Positions 32,652 to 43,251 are shown, counted from the stretch's first letter. The stretch is 58,588 nt of DNA from Pseudomonadota bacterium (GCA_021805825.1 JAJZEC010000014.1:1-58588); one strand, 5' to 3'. The notes: a model not told the origin generated them from the letters alone. A program made the numbers and translations.

Positions 32652-34690
32652 GCCGGCCTGCGCACCAGCCGTCCTCGCGCCTGCAGGCGCTGCTGCCCTG
32701 GCTGGCGCTGCTCGGGCTGCTGGCGCTGGCCTGGGCGGTCTACTGGCCCGGGCGCCATGGCACGTTCCTGTTCGATGATTACGCGAACCTCCAGGCGCTG
32801 GGCAGCTACGGGCCGATCGACCGCCTGTGGAAGGTCGTGGCCTTCCTGACTTCGGGCTTCGCCGGGCCCACCGGCAGGCCAGTGGCACTGGCGAGCTTCC
32901 TGCTCAACGCGCGCGACTGGCCGGCTGCGCCGCTGGGATTCAAGCTGACCAACGTGGGCATCCACCTGCTGTGCGGTGCCGTGCTGGCGGTCTTGCTGCG
33001 CGGCCTCAGCCGCGCGCTCGGCGCCGAGGATCGTCGCGCGGCATGGATCGGCGTGCTCGCCGCAGGCATGTGGCTGCTCGATCCCTTCTGGGTCAGCACC
33101 ACGCTGTACGTGATCCAGCGCATGGCGATGCTCGCGGCGCTGTTCGCGTTCGCCGGACTCGCCGGCTACGTGCACGGGCGGGCGCTGCTCGGCGCCGGAC
33201 GGCGGCGCGCCGGCTACCTCTGGATGAGCGTATCGCTGGTGCTCGGCACCCTGCTGGCCACGCTGAGCAAGGAGAATGGCGCGCTGCTGCCGCTGCTGGC
33301 GTGGCTGCTGGAGCGCAGCGTGCTGGCGCGCGACGGCCTGGTCGCGCGCGAACGCGGGCTGCGTACCTGGAACCGGGTGTTCCTGATCCTGCCGTCGCTG
33401 CTGCTGCTGGGCTACCTGTGCAGCTACCTGCCGGCGCTGTGGGAGGGCGCGCGTGGCGGGCGTGCCTTCACGCCGGGGCAGCGCCTGCTCAGCGAAGGCC
33501 GCATCCTCTGGATCTACCTGCGCGACATCTGGAGCGCGCGCGCCCATGACGGCGGGCTGTTCCACGACGACATCGCGATCTCGACCGGCTGGCTGCGGCC
33601 GTGGACCACGCTGCCGTCGGCGATCGGGCTGCTGCTGCTGGCGCTGGCGGGCTGGCGCGCCTGCCGGGCGCGCAACCCGGCGTGGGTGGCGACCGGCAGC
33701 GCGGTACTGTTCTTCTTCGCCGGGCAGCTGATCGAGTCCGGCTGGATCCAGCTCGAACTGGTGTTCGAGCATCGCAACTACCTTCCGGCGGCGTTGATGT
33801 TCTGGCCGCTGGCCTGGTTGGTGGTGCCCCGGGAACGCAGCGCGACACCGCCCGCGGCCTGGTGCCGGCCCTCGCTGCGCTGGCTGCGCGTGCTGGCGCT
33901 GGCGTGGCTGGCGCTGTTCGCGTTGCAGACCGCGCGGCGCGCCAGCGAATGGGGCAGACCCTTCGAGCAGGCGCTGGTGTGGGCGCGCGAACACCCGGAC
34001 TCCCCGCGCGCCCAGGCCTATCTGGCCAATTTCTGGACTGACGCGGGCAACCAGGCGCAGGCCGCCAGGCTGCTCGACGGCGCGCTGCGCGAGCACCCGC
34101 GCAGCCTGCTGCTGCTGATCAACCGCGCCGGCGTGGCCTGCGACCAGGGGCGCGTGCCGCCGGGGCTGGGCGATGCGCTGCTGCGCGCGGCGGCGCAGGC
34201 CGAGCTGGGCAACCATGTGGTGCAGTACCAGGTGGGCCGCCTGATCGCCGGCCTGCGCAGTTGCCCGGCCTTCGGCCCCGGATTCAACGAGCGCCTGCTC
34301 GATGCCGCGCTGCGCAGCCCGCAGGCCGGGTTGCCGGAGGTGCGCCGCGACCTGCTGCACCAGCTGGCGCTGCTGCGGCTGCGGCATGGCGACGCGGCGG
34401 GCGCCTATGCGCTGGATCTGCAGTCCCTGCGCGTTCCGGGGCTGCCTCCCGGGGCGCGCTTGCGTTTCGCCGCCGAGCTCGGCGCAGCCGGCCATCCGCG
34501 GCTGGCGTTGCGGCTGCTCGACAGCGTCGCGCCGCCCCTTCGCCAGGTGCGCGGTTGGTCGATGGCGGCGCTGCACGACCGCTGGTTGCGCCATGTAGGC
34601 TTCTACCGCGAGAGCGAGTCGCACATGCGCCGGGTGCTGGAGCAGCAGCTACGCGCCGAATCGCCGTCGGCGCCGGGGAGCAGGAAATGA
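32648..34690 (+). CDS. Large membrane protein, GT-C-like with helical C-terminal domain (paralogue 2)
   Basis: 680 residues from GTG 32648, which overlaps the previous stop as GTGA; the frame is open for about 800 bases upstream inside the first gene, but only this start fits. It mirrors paralogue 1 motif by motif: FLFDDYANL with Asp43-Asp44 after the first span, LYVIQRMAM, LSKENGALLP, FHDDIAISTGWL and FEHRNYLP, then a TPR-like soluble tail of about 230 residues. The retained motifs suggest both copies are active, perhaps on different acceptors. A dolichol-phosphate-mannose-synthase-like enzyme follows immediately. Confidence 0.75.
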   Translation: MSRPAHQPSSRLQALLPWLALLGLLALAWAVYWPGRHGTFLFDDYANLQALGSYGPIDRLWKVVAFLTSGFAGPTGRPVALASFLLNARDWPAAPLGFKLTNVGIHLLCGAVLAVLLRGLSRALGAEDRRAAWIGVLAAGMWLLDPFWVSTTLYVIQRMAMLAALFAFAGLAGYVHGRALLGAGRRRAGYLWMSVSLVLGTLLATLSKENGALLPLLAWLLERSVLARDGLVARERGLRTWNRVFLILPSLLLLGYLCSYLPALWEGARGGRAFTPGQRLLSEGRILWIYLRDIWSARAHDGGLFHDDIAISTGWLRPWTTLPSAIGLLLLALAGWRACRARNPAWVATGSAVLFFFAGQLIESGWIQLELVFEHRNYLPAALMFWPLAWLVVPRERSATPPAAWCRPSLRWLRVLALAWLALFALQTARRASEWGRPFEQALVWAREHPDSPRAQAYLANFWTDAGNQAQAARLLDGALREHPRSLLLLINRAGVACDQGRVPPGLGDALLRAAAQAELGNHVVQYQVGRLIAGLRSCPAFGPGFNERLLDAALRSPQAGLPEVRRDLLHQLALLRLRHGDAAGAYALDLQSLRVPGLPPGARLRFAAELGAAGHPRLALRLLDSVAPPLRQVRGWSMAALHDRWLRHVGFYRESESHMRRVLEQQLRAESPSAPGSRK

Positions 34691-35586
34691 GGCAGCAGCA
34701 GGCCGCGCAGGCGGCGCAGCAGGAGCCGGCGGGCCAGGCGGTATCGGTGATCCTGCCGGCACGCAACGAGCAGGGTGCGGTCGCCGACACCGTGCGCCGC
34801 GTGCGCGCGTTGCTGCCGCAGGCCCAGGTGATCGTCGTCGACGACGGATCCACCGACGCCACCGCCCGTCTGGCCGAGGAAGGTGGGGCGATGGTCTTGC
34901 GCAGGCCCTACGGCATGGGCAACGGCGCGGCGATCAAGGCCGGGGCGCGCGCGGCGACCGGTGATGTCCTGGTGTTCATGGACGCCGATGGCCAGCATGA
35001 CCCGGCCGACATCCCGCGCCTGCTGCAGCGCCTGCACGAGGGCTACGACATGGTCGTGGGTGCGCGCGACGGCGGCTCGCAGGCCAGCCTGGGGCGCGGC
35101 CTGGCCAACCGGCTCTACAACCGTCTGGCCAGCTGGATGACCGGCCACCCGGTGCTCGACCTGACCAGCGGTTTTCGCGCAGCCCGCGCCGAACGCTTCC
35201 TGGAGTTCATCCATCTGCTGCCCAACGGCTTCTCGTATCCGACCACCAGCACCATGGCTTTCTTCCGCAGCGCCTACCCGGTGGCCTACGTGCCCATCCA
35301 GGCCGCGCGCCGCATCGGCAAGAGCCACATCCGCCCCTTGCGCGACGGTGTGCGTTTCCTGCTGATCATCTTCAAGATCGCCACGCTCTATTCGCCGCTC
35401 AAGCTGTTCGCGCCGGTAGCGATGGGTTTCGCGCTGCTGGGCCTGGGCAACTACGCCTACACCTATTCCACCCAGCACCGCTTCACCAACATGAGCGCGC
35501 TGCTGCTCAGTGCGGCCGTGATCGTGTTCCTCATCGGGTTGATCTCCGAGCAGATCACCAACCTCACCTACCGGCGCGATGGCTGA
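34687..35586 (+). CDS. GT2 glycosyltransferase, polyprenyl-phosphate sugar synthase type
   Basis: 299 residues. The GT-A fold is clear: ILPARNEQGAVADTV at the start, VIVVDDGSTDATA, and the metal-binding FMDADGQHDP. The C-terminus has two hydrophobic spans (about 230-255 and 265-290). This layout is that of DPM1/GtrB-like enzymes, which load a sugar onto polyprenyl phosphate in the inner leaflet. That product is the donor GT-C enzymes use, matching the two GT-C-like genes just upstream. ATG 34687 overlaps the preceding stop (ATGA). Confidence 0.88.
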   Translation: MRQQQAAQAAQQEPAGQAVSVILPARNEQGAVADTVRRVRALLPQAQVIVVDDGSTDATARLAEEGGAMVLRRPYGMGNGAAIKAGARAATGDVLVFMDADGQHDPADIPRLLQRLHEGYDMVVGARDGGSQASLGRGLANRLYNRLASWMTGHPVLDLTSGFRAARAERFLEFIHLLPNGFSYPTTSTMAFFRSAYPVAYVPIQAARRIGKSHIRPLRDGVRFLLIIFKIATLYSPLKLFAPVAMGFALLGLGNYAYTYSTQHRFTNMSALLLSAAVIVFLIGLISEQITNLTYRRDG

Positions 35587-36730
35587 AGGCGGTGTGCGGC
35601 CCAGGGTGCTGCTGCTGACCCGCAATTTCCCGCCCCTGCTTGGCGGCATGGAGCGGCTGAACTGGCATCTGGCCGAGGAACTGGGCCGATGCTGCGCGGT
35701 GCGGCTGGTCGCTCCCGCGGGTTCCGCGGCGCGCGCGCCGCAGGGCGTCGCGGTGCACGAGGTGCCCCTGCAGCCGCTGCGCACCTTTCTCGTGCAGGCA
35801 ACACTGCGCGCGCGCCGCGAGGCCCGCTCCTGGCGACCCGACTGGGTGCTGGCCGGAAGCGGGCTCATGGCTCCCGCGGCCTGGTGGGCGGCGGGTGGCT
35901 GCGGTGCGCGTTGCGCCGCGTATGTGCACGGACTGGACCTGAGCCTGCCGCACCCGGTCTATCGCGCGCTGTGGCATCCGCTGCTGCGGCGAATGGATCG
36001 CGTGATCGCCAACAGCCGCGCTACCGCGTCTCTTGCACGATCCTTGGGGATCGCTTCGCAGCGGGTGACGATCGTGCATCCCGGCACCGAGCTTCCGCAG
36101 GCCGACGCACAGGCCCGGCTGCGCTTTCGGCTGAGGCACGGACTCGACGCCGAGGCGCCCCTGCTGCTCTCGGTCGGGCGGCTGACCGAGCGCAAGGGCC
36201 TGCGCCAGTTCGTCGCCGAGGTTCTGCCGCGCATCGTGCAGCAGCATCCCGGCGCGGTGCTGGCGGTCGTTGGCGACGCCCCCGAGCACGCGTTGTACGC
36301 GCAGGCGCAGAGCCCGCGCAGTATTCTGCAGGCGGCGCAGGCGGCAGGCACCGAGGCCAACGTGCGGCTGCTTGGCAAGCTCGAAGGCCGGCCGCTGCAC
36401 GATGCCTATTTCAGCGCCGACCTGCATGTCTTCCCGATTCGGGAAATCGCCAACGACATCGAGGGCTTCGGCATGGTCTCGGTGGAAGCCGCCGCGCATG
36501 GGCTCGCCACGGTGGCCTATGCCTGCGGCGGGGTGTTCGATGCAGTGTCCGAAGGTGTCAGCGGGCGGCTGGTCGCGCCAGGGGACGCAGCCGGTTTCGC
36601 GCGGGCGGTGCTCGATGTCCTCGAGCGGCCTCTGCCCGCGGACGGCATCCGGGGCTTTGCCGAGGCATTCGCCTGGGAGCGCTTCGGCGCCCGCATCACC
36701 GAAGCCCTGCAGTGCGCTCCTGCGTGTTGA
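35579..36730 (+). CDS. GT4 family glycosyltransferase
   Basis: 383-residue GT-B enzyme. The N-terminal acceptor half shows LLLTRNFPPLLGGMERLNWHL, a Gly-rich loop typical of GT4. The C-terminal donor half has LLSVGRLTERKGL and the EX7E-like region around EGFGMVSVEAAAHGLATVA. No membrane span is visible, so it is probably peripheral on the cytoplasmic face. It overlaps the preceding gene by 8 bases, making it the last gene of a four-gene glycosylation unit. Its 3' end overlaps a convergent GT4 gene by 35 bases. Confidence 0.9.
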   Translation: MAEGGVRPRVLLLTRNFPPLLGGMERLNWHLAEELGRCCAVRLVAPAGSAARAPQGVAVHEVPLQPLRTFLVQATLRARREARSWRPDWVLAGSGLMAPAAWWAAGGCGARCAAYVHGLDLSLPHPVYRALWHPLLRRMDRVIANSRATASLARSLGIASQRVTIVHPGTELPQADAQARLRFRLRHGLDAEAPLLLSVGRLTERKGLRQFVAEVLPRIVQQHPGAVLAVVGDAPEHALYAQAQSPRSILQAAQAAGTEANVRLLGKLEGRPLHDAYFSADLHVFPIREIANDIEGFGMVSVEAAAHGLATVAYACGGVFDAVSEGVSGRLVAPGDAAGFARAVLDVLERPLPADGIRGFAEAFAWERFGARITEALQCAPAC

Positions 36731-37859
36731 GCCGGGCGCCGGAAGGCCCGTGTTGCGCCAGCGCCTCGTCGAGCGTGGCGACGAGTTCCGTCCAGTCCTG
36801 AGCCACCCGAAGGGGTGGCGCCGGGTGCTGCAGCACATGGCGCAGGGCGCGTGCCAGGCTGGACGCGTCATCGGCCGCGTACAGGTGGTCGGGGTGGGCG
36901 CTCAGCAGGGAGGGCATGACACCCACGTCCGCCGCGATGAAGGGCAGGCCGCAGGCGGCCATTTCGTAGGCCTTCTGGGGAAAGCAGTAGCGTCCGAACG
37001 GCGTATCGCGCAGGTAGATCACTCCCAGATCCAGAGCGGCGAACAAGGTGGCCACGCGCGCATGGTCGAGTTGCCCCAGGTAGTGGACGCCGTCGTCTTT
37101 GGGGGGAGGATGATCGGGGTCGGCGGGGCCGGCCAGCACCAGATGCAGCTGCGGCAGGGTCGTCGCGACCTGCCGGAAGCCTTCGTACAGGGTCGAGATT
37201 CCGCGCACGGCCGACAAGTGTCCGGCCGTTCCCACCAGCAGGGCATCGATCGGAAGCCCCAGAGCCAGCCGGCTGCGCACGCGGTCGGCGGGCTGGAAGA
37301 TCCCGCGATCCACGGTGCTGGGAAGGCTCATGACCCGGCCGCGCGCGGCGTACTCCTGGCGCACGTGGGCAGCCAACGCCTCGGACGTGCAGCTGACGAG
37401 ATCGGCGTCGCGCACCGCCCGGCGCAGTGCGCCTTTCATGCCAGGAATGCGCGCCATGCCGAAGCTCTCGAAGTTGTCGTAGAGATCAGCCGCGTAGCGC
37501 ACCCGCAGCCTCGCCGCGCAGTGCGCGCCAAGCGCGACGTGGGCGATGTCCGAGGCGCCGATCACGTAGTCGGGCGCGAAGGCCTGGAGTCGCCGCAGTG
37601 TCCATCGAGCATGGCCGAGCAGGCGCGGCAAGCTGAGTATGCGCGACGACCCCAGCGAACGCGAGATCCAGCGCAAGGATCCGCGCGCGGTGTCGTGGCG
37701 CCACTGCCCTTCGTCGTCGCCGTGGTAGCTCAGGCACAAGCCGAGCACGTCGTGGCCGCGCTCGGCGAGCTGCCGGGGGATTTCGTACAGGCGGCCATAG
37801 CGGTCGAGCACCACGTCCTTGCCCATGTAGCGGCGCTTGCACAGGAAGGCGATGCGCAT
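36696..37859 (-). CDS. GT4-like glycosyltransferase
   Basis: 387 residues beginning MRIAFLCKRRYMGKDVVLDRYGR. The GT-B fold is suggested by the N-terminal search for a nucleotide-sugar-independent acceptor half and by LLVGTAGHLSAVRGISTLYEGF and FPQKAYEMAACGLPFIAADVG in the donor half. I set the start at 37859; the open frame continues upstream only as shadow. Four bases separate it from the preceding GT4 gene, so the two are one operon. It converges with and overlaps the previous plus-strand gene. Confidence 0.85.
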   Translation of the reverse strand: MRIAFLCKRRYMGKDVVLDRYGRLYEIPRQLAERGHDVLGLCLSYHGDDEGQWRHDTARGSLRWISRSLGSSRILSLPRLLGHARWTLRRLQAFAPDYVIGASDIAHVALGAHCAARLRVRYAADLYDNFESFGMARIPGMKGALRRAVRDADLVSCTSEALAAHVRQEYAARGRVMSLPSTVDRGIFQPADRVRSRLALGLPIDALLVGTAGHLSAVRGISTLYEGFRQVATTLPQLHLVLAGPADPDHPPPKDDGVHYLGQLDHARVATLFAALDLGVIYLRDTPFGRYCFPQKAYEMAACGLPFIAADVGVMPSLLSAHPDHLYAADDASSLARALRHVLQHPAPPLRVAQDWTELVATLDEALAQHGPSGARLNTQERTAGLR

Positions 37860-37863
37860 CGAA

Positions 37864-39315
37864 TCAGGCTCCATCGTCGATGGGTGCCGCGGGTTGGCGC
37901 AGGGCGTGCAGCGAGCGATAGACGTCGAGCAGTGCCTGTGCGTGTTGCTGGTTGGAGTGCAGGCGAGGGGGGCGGCCCCAGGCCTCTTCGATGCGCAGTC
38001 CGCTTCGATGAATGCGCAGCAGGAGTTGCGCCAGTGGCTGCGCCGAGTCGACCGCGAAGCGCAGGTCGGGGTTGCCGCAGAGTTCGCCCGCGCCACCTCG
38101 ATCCGAGCAGGCAATGGGGACGCCATGGGCAAGCCATTCGATCGCCACCTGTGGCAGGCAATCCTCCCACAATGGCGGAACGATGCCGAGGTTGACGGGC
38201 GCGAGAATGTCGGGCAACTGCGCGTGGTCGTATCCATCGAACAGCCGCAGGCTGCGCACGCGCCGGGACAGGGCTTCGAGTTGCCGCCGCAGCCGGTGAT
38301 CGGCAATGCGCGCCGCAATGGTCACCTCCATGTTCCGGGCCGCGTCCTCGGGCAGCATGTCCAGGCTTTGCAGAAACAGGAAGAAGCCCTTGTCGCGCTT
38401 GGCGTACCCCAGGTAACCAACATGCAGCCTGCCAGCCGATGGAACCTTTTTGGTCGCCGTGGCGAAGCGTTCCTGGTGGCGCGTACCGATGTACAGGGTG
38501 TGGCAGCGATTCTCCGCGACACCGGCCTGGGTCAGGATGGCACGGGTACGTTCCGAGACGGCGATCACGGAATCGAAGACCGCACGCGTGAGCTCGAGAT
38601 TGCCCTGACGCAAGGTTGCGTAGCTTTCCGCGTGGTCGTTCGGATAGATGCGCGGCGCTGCCGACATGCCCGGTTCTGCGGAGGATTCCAGCCGCCGCAG
38701 CACCCGTGCGGGCGCCGCCAGAAGCCGGCGAACCCGGGGCCGTTCATGCAGCAGGGGCTCGACCCTGCACAGCGCGATGCGCTGCGCACGCCTGTCGGGT
38801 ACGGTAGCGCAGCGGGTGCAGCGATGTCCCTGCTCGAAATCCTCGCAGGTACCGATCCCCGCATGCCAGAGATTGATCTGGTTGCAGATCAGGCCGTAGT
38901 TGTGCGCCGTGAAGATGATGGCTGCTTCGGGATAGGCTTCGCGCAACGCACGAAAGAAACCCAGCGTCAGGCCCTCGAGGTTGTGGAAATGCAGCACGTC
39001 CAGCGGGCCGATGCTCCTTCGCATCTGCTGCGGTATCGAATCCAGTGCCGTGGACTGGGTGTAGATTTCCGGATGGTGAAAACTGTAGAGGTTCGGCGCT
39101 GTATTGGGGGAGTTTCGGATGACGAGCTGGCTTTCGCGGCGGATGAGGGTTGGCGAAGAGGTGATCCAGTCGTAACTGGTTCCCGCGCTCATCGTGTACA
39201 CGACGTGGCCGTCCGCGCGCAGTTCTGGCACGAGATTGCGGAGGTAGACGGAAACCCCCCCTCCTGCCGTACCGCCTGCGAGGGGCTGGGCATAGTTGTA
39301 GAGCAGGATGTTCAT
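37864..39315 (-). CDS. GT4-like glycosyltransferase
   Basis: 483 residues from MNILLYNYAQP, with the Gly-rich loop LAGGTAGGGVSVYLRNL near the N-terminus as in GT4 enzymes. A Cys/His cluster (CEDFEQGHRCTRC, about residues 170-182) is inserted in the acceptor half; similar inserts occur in capsule and O-antigen GT4 proteins. The donor half has VGYLGYAKRDKGFFLF and LPQVAIEWLAHGVPIACSD. An in-frame Met 15 bases upstream is possible. It leads the two-gene minus-strand unit and is only 36 bases from the divergent HAD gene. Confidence 0.87.
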   Translation of the reverse strand: MNILLYNYAQPLAGGTAGGGVSVYLRNLVPELRADGHVVYTMSAGTSYDWITSSPTLIRRESQLVIRNSPNTAPNLYSFHHPEIYTQSTALDSIPQQMRRSIGPLDVLHFHNLEGLTLGFFRALREAYPEAAIIFTAHNYGLICNQINLWHAGIGTCEDFEQGHRCTRCATVPDRRAQRIALCRVEPLLHERPRVRRLLAAPARVLRRLESSAEPGMSAAPRIYPNDHAESYATLRQGNLELTRAVFDSVIAVSERTRAILTQAGVAENRCHTLYIGTRHQERFATATKKVPSAGRLHVGYLGYAKRDKGFFLFLQSLDMLPEDAARNMEVTIAARIADHRLRRQLEALSRRVRSLRLFDGYDHAQLPDILAPVNLGIVPPLWEDCLPQVAIEWLAHGVPIACSDRGGAGELCGNPDLRFAVDSAQPLAQLLLRIHRSGLRIEEAWGRPPRLHSNQQHAQALLDVYRSLHALRQPAAPIDDGA

Positions 39316-39339
39316 CTTCCGGGTAGGCAAGGCCCGCAG

Positions 39340-39345
39340 GATAAT
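39340..39345 (+). promoter_or_regulatory. Candidate -10 box for a leaderless start
   Basis: GATAAT matches the -10 consensus at five of six positions. It ends exactly 6 bases before ATG 39352, which places the expected transcription start at the A of the ATG. The best -35 at 17 bases is a poor TTCCGG. No ribosome binding site precedes the ATG. Confidence 0.35.
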
Positions 39346-39351
39346 TCCGAG

Positions 39352-41346
39352 ATGCTGTATTCGTTCGACGTTTTCGACACGTTGGTTGCGCGGATCTACG
39401 TACGGCCGACGGAACTATTCTCGCATCTGGGGAGAGATCTCCTGGGCCGTGGCGCGCCGCCCGCGATGGTGGACGCTCTGGCGCGTGCGCGCATCGCCGC
39501 CGAGGCCCGTGCCCGCAGCGCGGCGCGAAGGCGTAGGGCGGACGATGTGCGCTTCGAGGAGATCTATCGGGAATTCGCCCGTGATGCCGTGTTCGGCGCG
39601 TACGCGGACGAAGCCGCGCGCAGAGAGATCGCGCTCGAGATCGCCTCGGTCGTTCCCATACGCGCCGGCGTGCAGGCTGTCGAGGAGCGTCGGCGTAGCG
39701 GCTCCCGCGTGGTCTTCGTGACGGACATGTATCTGCCGTCGGCAGTCATCGTAGCGATCCTTCGACAAGCCGGAATCGATGCCGAGGAGGGGGACGTCTA
39801 CGTGTCGGGATCGGTCGGCCTCAGCAAGTACCGTGGTCGCCTGTACGACCATGTCGCGAGCAAGGAACAAGTGGATCCGCGGGATTGTCTGCATGTGGGC
39901 GACCGCCCCAAGCCGGATGTACGCCGAGCGCGGCAGCACGGCTGGCAGGCCGGGCTGTTTCGTGCTTCGCAGCCGAATCGCTTCGAGACGGCATCGGCCG
40001 CCGGATCCGTCGGTGCGAGGGCTGCCGGCATTTCGAGGGCCAGTCGCTTGCGGTGTCTTTCGGGCAGCGCCGAAGTGGCCGCGATGGTCGCGGATGTCGC
40101 GGGACCGCTGGTGTGCGCGTTCGTGGCCGAGTTGCTTCGCGACGCAAGCTCCCGTGGCATCGACACCCTGTATTTCGTTTCCAGGGACGGGCAGGTTCTG
40201 TTGCGTGCGGCCCGCGCATTGCAGGCCCGGGGAGCCGGGGCGGGCATCGAACTGCGCTACATGCACGGCTCGCGCCAGGCCTGGTTCCTGCCCTCGGTCA
40301 TCGAGGGCAGCGCTGCGGAAATCGACTGGGCGCTTCTGCCGGGAATGGCGATGACGCCCGCGAGCGCGCTGCGTCGCCTGGAATTGCGGACGGACGCCGT
40401 GGTGCAAGCCCTGGGGCGGCTCGGGTTGGACGAAGCCGACATCGATCGCCCGCTGCCGGGCGCACGGCGTGCGGCATTCCTGGATCTGCTCGTTGCGCCA
40501 CCGATACGCGACTTGCTGCTCGCTCGCGCGCATGCGCGCAGGGAGCTGATGGTTCTTTACCTGCGGCAGCAAGGCTTTGCCGACCCTGGCAGGCGCAGCG
40601 CCCTGGTCGACGTGGGCTGGGAGCTTCGGGCACAGAAGGCCTTGCGCTCCGTACTGCGCGCTGCCGGCATGAACCGCGACCTTCGCGGCTACTACCTGGG
40701 AGTGGCGGCCAGTCATGTTCCGTTGGAAGGAGCAGGGCCGGCACGAGCCTTCATCGGCGCGTCGGGCGCGGCCGTGGATGCCTTGCTGCGGGCAGACTGG
40801 TTCTTCCGCCATGAGTTCGTGCAGTTGGTCGAGCATGCGTTCGTGGCTGCGGATCACCCCAGCGTGACAGGCTATCGGCTGGACGGCGAGCAGGTCGTCC
40901 CGACGTTTGCGAACGAGGCTGTGCACCCGCGACGCGTGGAGTTCGTGCGCAGCCTGCACCAGGAGATCTCCGCCTACGCCACGTTGGCCGGAGAGCGGCT
41001 CGATGGCCTGTTGGATACGCCCGAATTCCGATCCTGGGTGGCGGACAATCTTCAGGCCTACTGTTCCCGACCCAGCGCTGGCGAGGCGCGAGCCGTTGGC
41101 TGGCTGGCGACGAACGCAGAGCAAGGTCATGATCCCTCACGATCCGCCCGTCTGGCCGCCCCGATGACCCTCGGTGACTTGTGGCGGATGGCGCGGCACG
41201 AAATCGGCGGGGCCGAGGAACGTTTTCACTCGCCGTCCTTCAGCTGGACGGCGGGATCCCTTGCGTTGTCGCCTCGCCACGTGCGCGCTGCACACGCGGG
41301 ATTGCGCTGGGCCAAAGGCCTGGCGAGGCCACGGAGGTCGCAATGA
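39352..41346 (+). CDS. Large HAD-superfamily protein in the glycan region
   Basis: 664 residues. The first 225 are a HAD phosphatase fold: SFDVFDTLVAR with nucleophile Asp6, RVVFVTDMYLPS, a LSKYRGRLYDH segment with a Lys, and CLHVGDRPKPDV. It resembles the COG5610 group of predicted hydrolases found in polysaccharide loci. The remaining 440 residues hold a second region with DTLYFVSRDGQVLLRAA and VDVGWELRAQ that I cannot assign; it may be a glycan-linked enzyme domain. I set the start at 39352 because the open frame continues far upstream only as a shadow. The stop overlaps the next GT2 gene (ATGA). Confidence 0.8.
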   Translation: MLYSFDVFDTLVARIYVRPTELFSHLGRDLLGRGAPPAMVDALARARIAAEARARSAARRRRADDVRFEEIYREFARDAVFGAYADEAARREIALEIASVVPIRAGVQAVEERRRSGSRVVFVTDMYLPSAVIVAILRQAGIDAEEGDVYVSGSVGLSKYRGRLYDHVASKEQVDPRDCLHVGDRPKPDVRRARQHGWQAGLFRASQPNRFETASAAGSVGARAAGISRASRLRCLSGSAEVAAMVADVAGPLVCAFVAELLRDASSRGIDTLYFVSRDGQVLLRAARALQARGAGAGIELRYMHGSRQAWFLPSVIEGSAAEIDWALLPGMAMTPASALRRLELRTDAVVQALGRLGLDEADIDRPLPGARRAAFLDLLVAPPIRDLLLARAHARRELMVLYLRQQGFADPGRRSALVDVGWELRAQKALRSVLRAAGMNRDLRGYYLGVAASHVPLEGAGPARAFIGASGAAVDALLRADWFFRHEFVQLVEHAFVAADHPSVTGYRLDGEQVVPTFANEAVHPRRVEFVRSLHQEISAYATLAGERLDGLLDTPEFRSWVADNLQAYCSRPSAGEARAVGWLATNAEQGHDPSRSARLAAPMTLGDLWRMARHEIGGAEERFHSPSFSWTAGSLALSPRHVRAAHAGLRWAKGLARPRRSQ

Positions 41347-42107
41347 TCGACAGGGGGATCGATGCGCGCGGCGCCGGCGCGCCGTTGCCATGCCTGGACA
41401 TCGTGATGGTGACGCGCAACTGCGTTGCCGCGGCCCGGCGCACCCTCCGCAGCCTGCGCCAACAGACGCATACGGGGTGGAGACTGGTGGCCATCGACGG
41501 CGCCTCGACGGATGGCACGCGGGAAGCACTGCTCGCCGATGCACGCGACGGCGATGTGGTGTCGAGCGAAGCCGATGACGGAATCTACGATGCCATGAAT
41601 CGCGCGCTGCGGGCGCTTGGTGATGATGCGGGCCGGCTGTGTCTTTTCATGAATGCGGGAGACACATTCAGCTGTGAATCATCGCTGTCATGTGCAATGC
41701 AGCGGATGGGCGGGAATGAGGCCGATATCTACGTCTTCCCCTGGGAAGTGGATGGGGTGATCTTCCAGCCGAATCCTGGTGCGATGTTCGCGTTGCCGGG
41801 GTGTCACCAGGCGATGTTCTACCGTTGCAGCCTGCTCAGGCGACACCCTTTCCAGTTGCGCTATCGCCTGTGTGCCGATTATCGGCAATACCTCGATCTG
41901 CTGGAGGCGGGGGCGCGCGTCGCATATTTTCCTGGCATGGCGATCGCGCACTATGACAGCTCGGGCATGTCCTCGCGCGCTGCGTATCGGGTGATCTACG
42001 AACACTGCCAGATCAACTTCGACAGGCAGGGACTGGCCTTGACGCTCGCCTGGGCAGTGAAGCGGGTTTTCCGCACGGTGTTCCGAAGAGCGCTGGATCG
42101 CGCCTGA
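41343..42107 (+). CDS. GT2 glycosyltransferase (WcaE-like)
   Basis: 254 residues, GT-A fold. The N-terminus has LDIVMVTRNCVAAARRTLRS, then AIDGASTDGTRE; the segment DDGIYDAMNRAL followed by LCLFMNAGDTF is characteristic of the GT2 group that includes WcaE-type colanic acid enzymes. There are no membrane spans. It is translationally coupled to the HAD gene by ATGA, so the two probably act on the same glycan. It converges with glf. Confidence 0.88.
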   Translation: MIDRGIDARGAGAPLPCLDIVMVTRNCVAAARRTLRSLRQQTHTGWRLVAIDGASTDGTREALLADARDGDVVSSEADDGIYDAMNRALRALGDDAGRLCLFMNAGDTFSCESSLSCAMQRMGGNEADIYVFPWEVDGVIFQPNPGAMFALPGCHQAMFYRCSLLRRHPFQLRYRLCADYRQYLDLLEAGARVAYFPGMAIAHYDSSGMSSRAAYRVIYEHCQINFDRQGLALTLAWAVKRVFRTVFRRALDRA

Positions 42108-42147
42108 TCGCGCTGGCTGACACCGTCCGGAGCTGGGGCGGACGGGA

Positions 42148-43251
<1,104 letters not shown>

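Noticed and set aside
29301-32888. A 1195-codon minus-strand open frame
   Set aside because: It lies antisense to the aminotransferase and GT-C-like genes, is low in complexity and has no recognisable domain.
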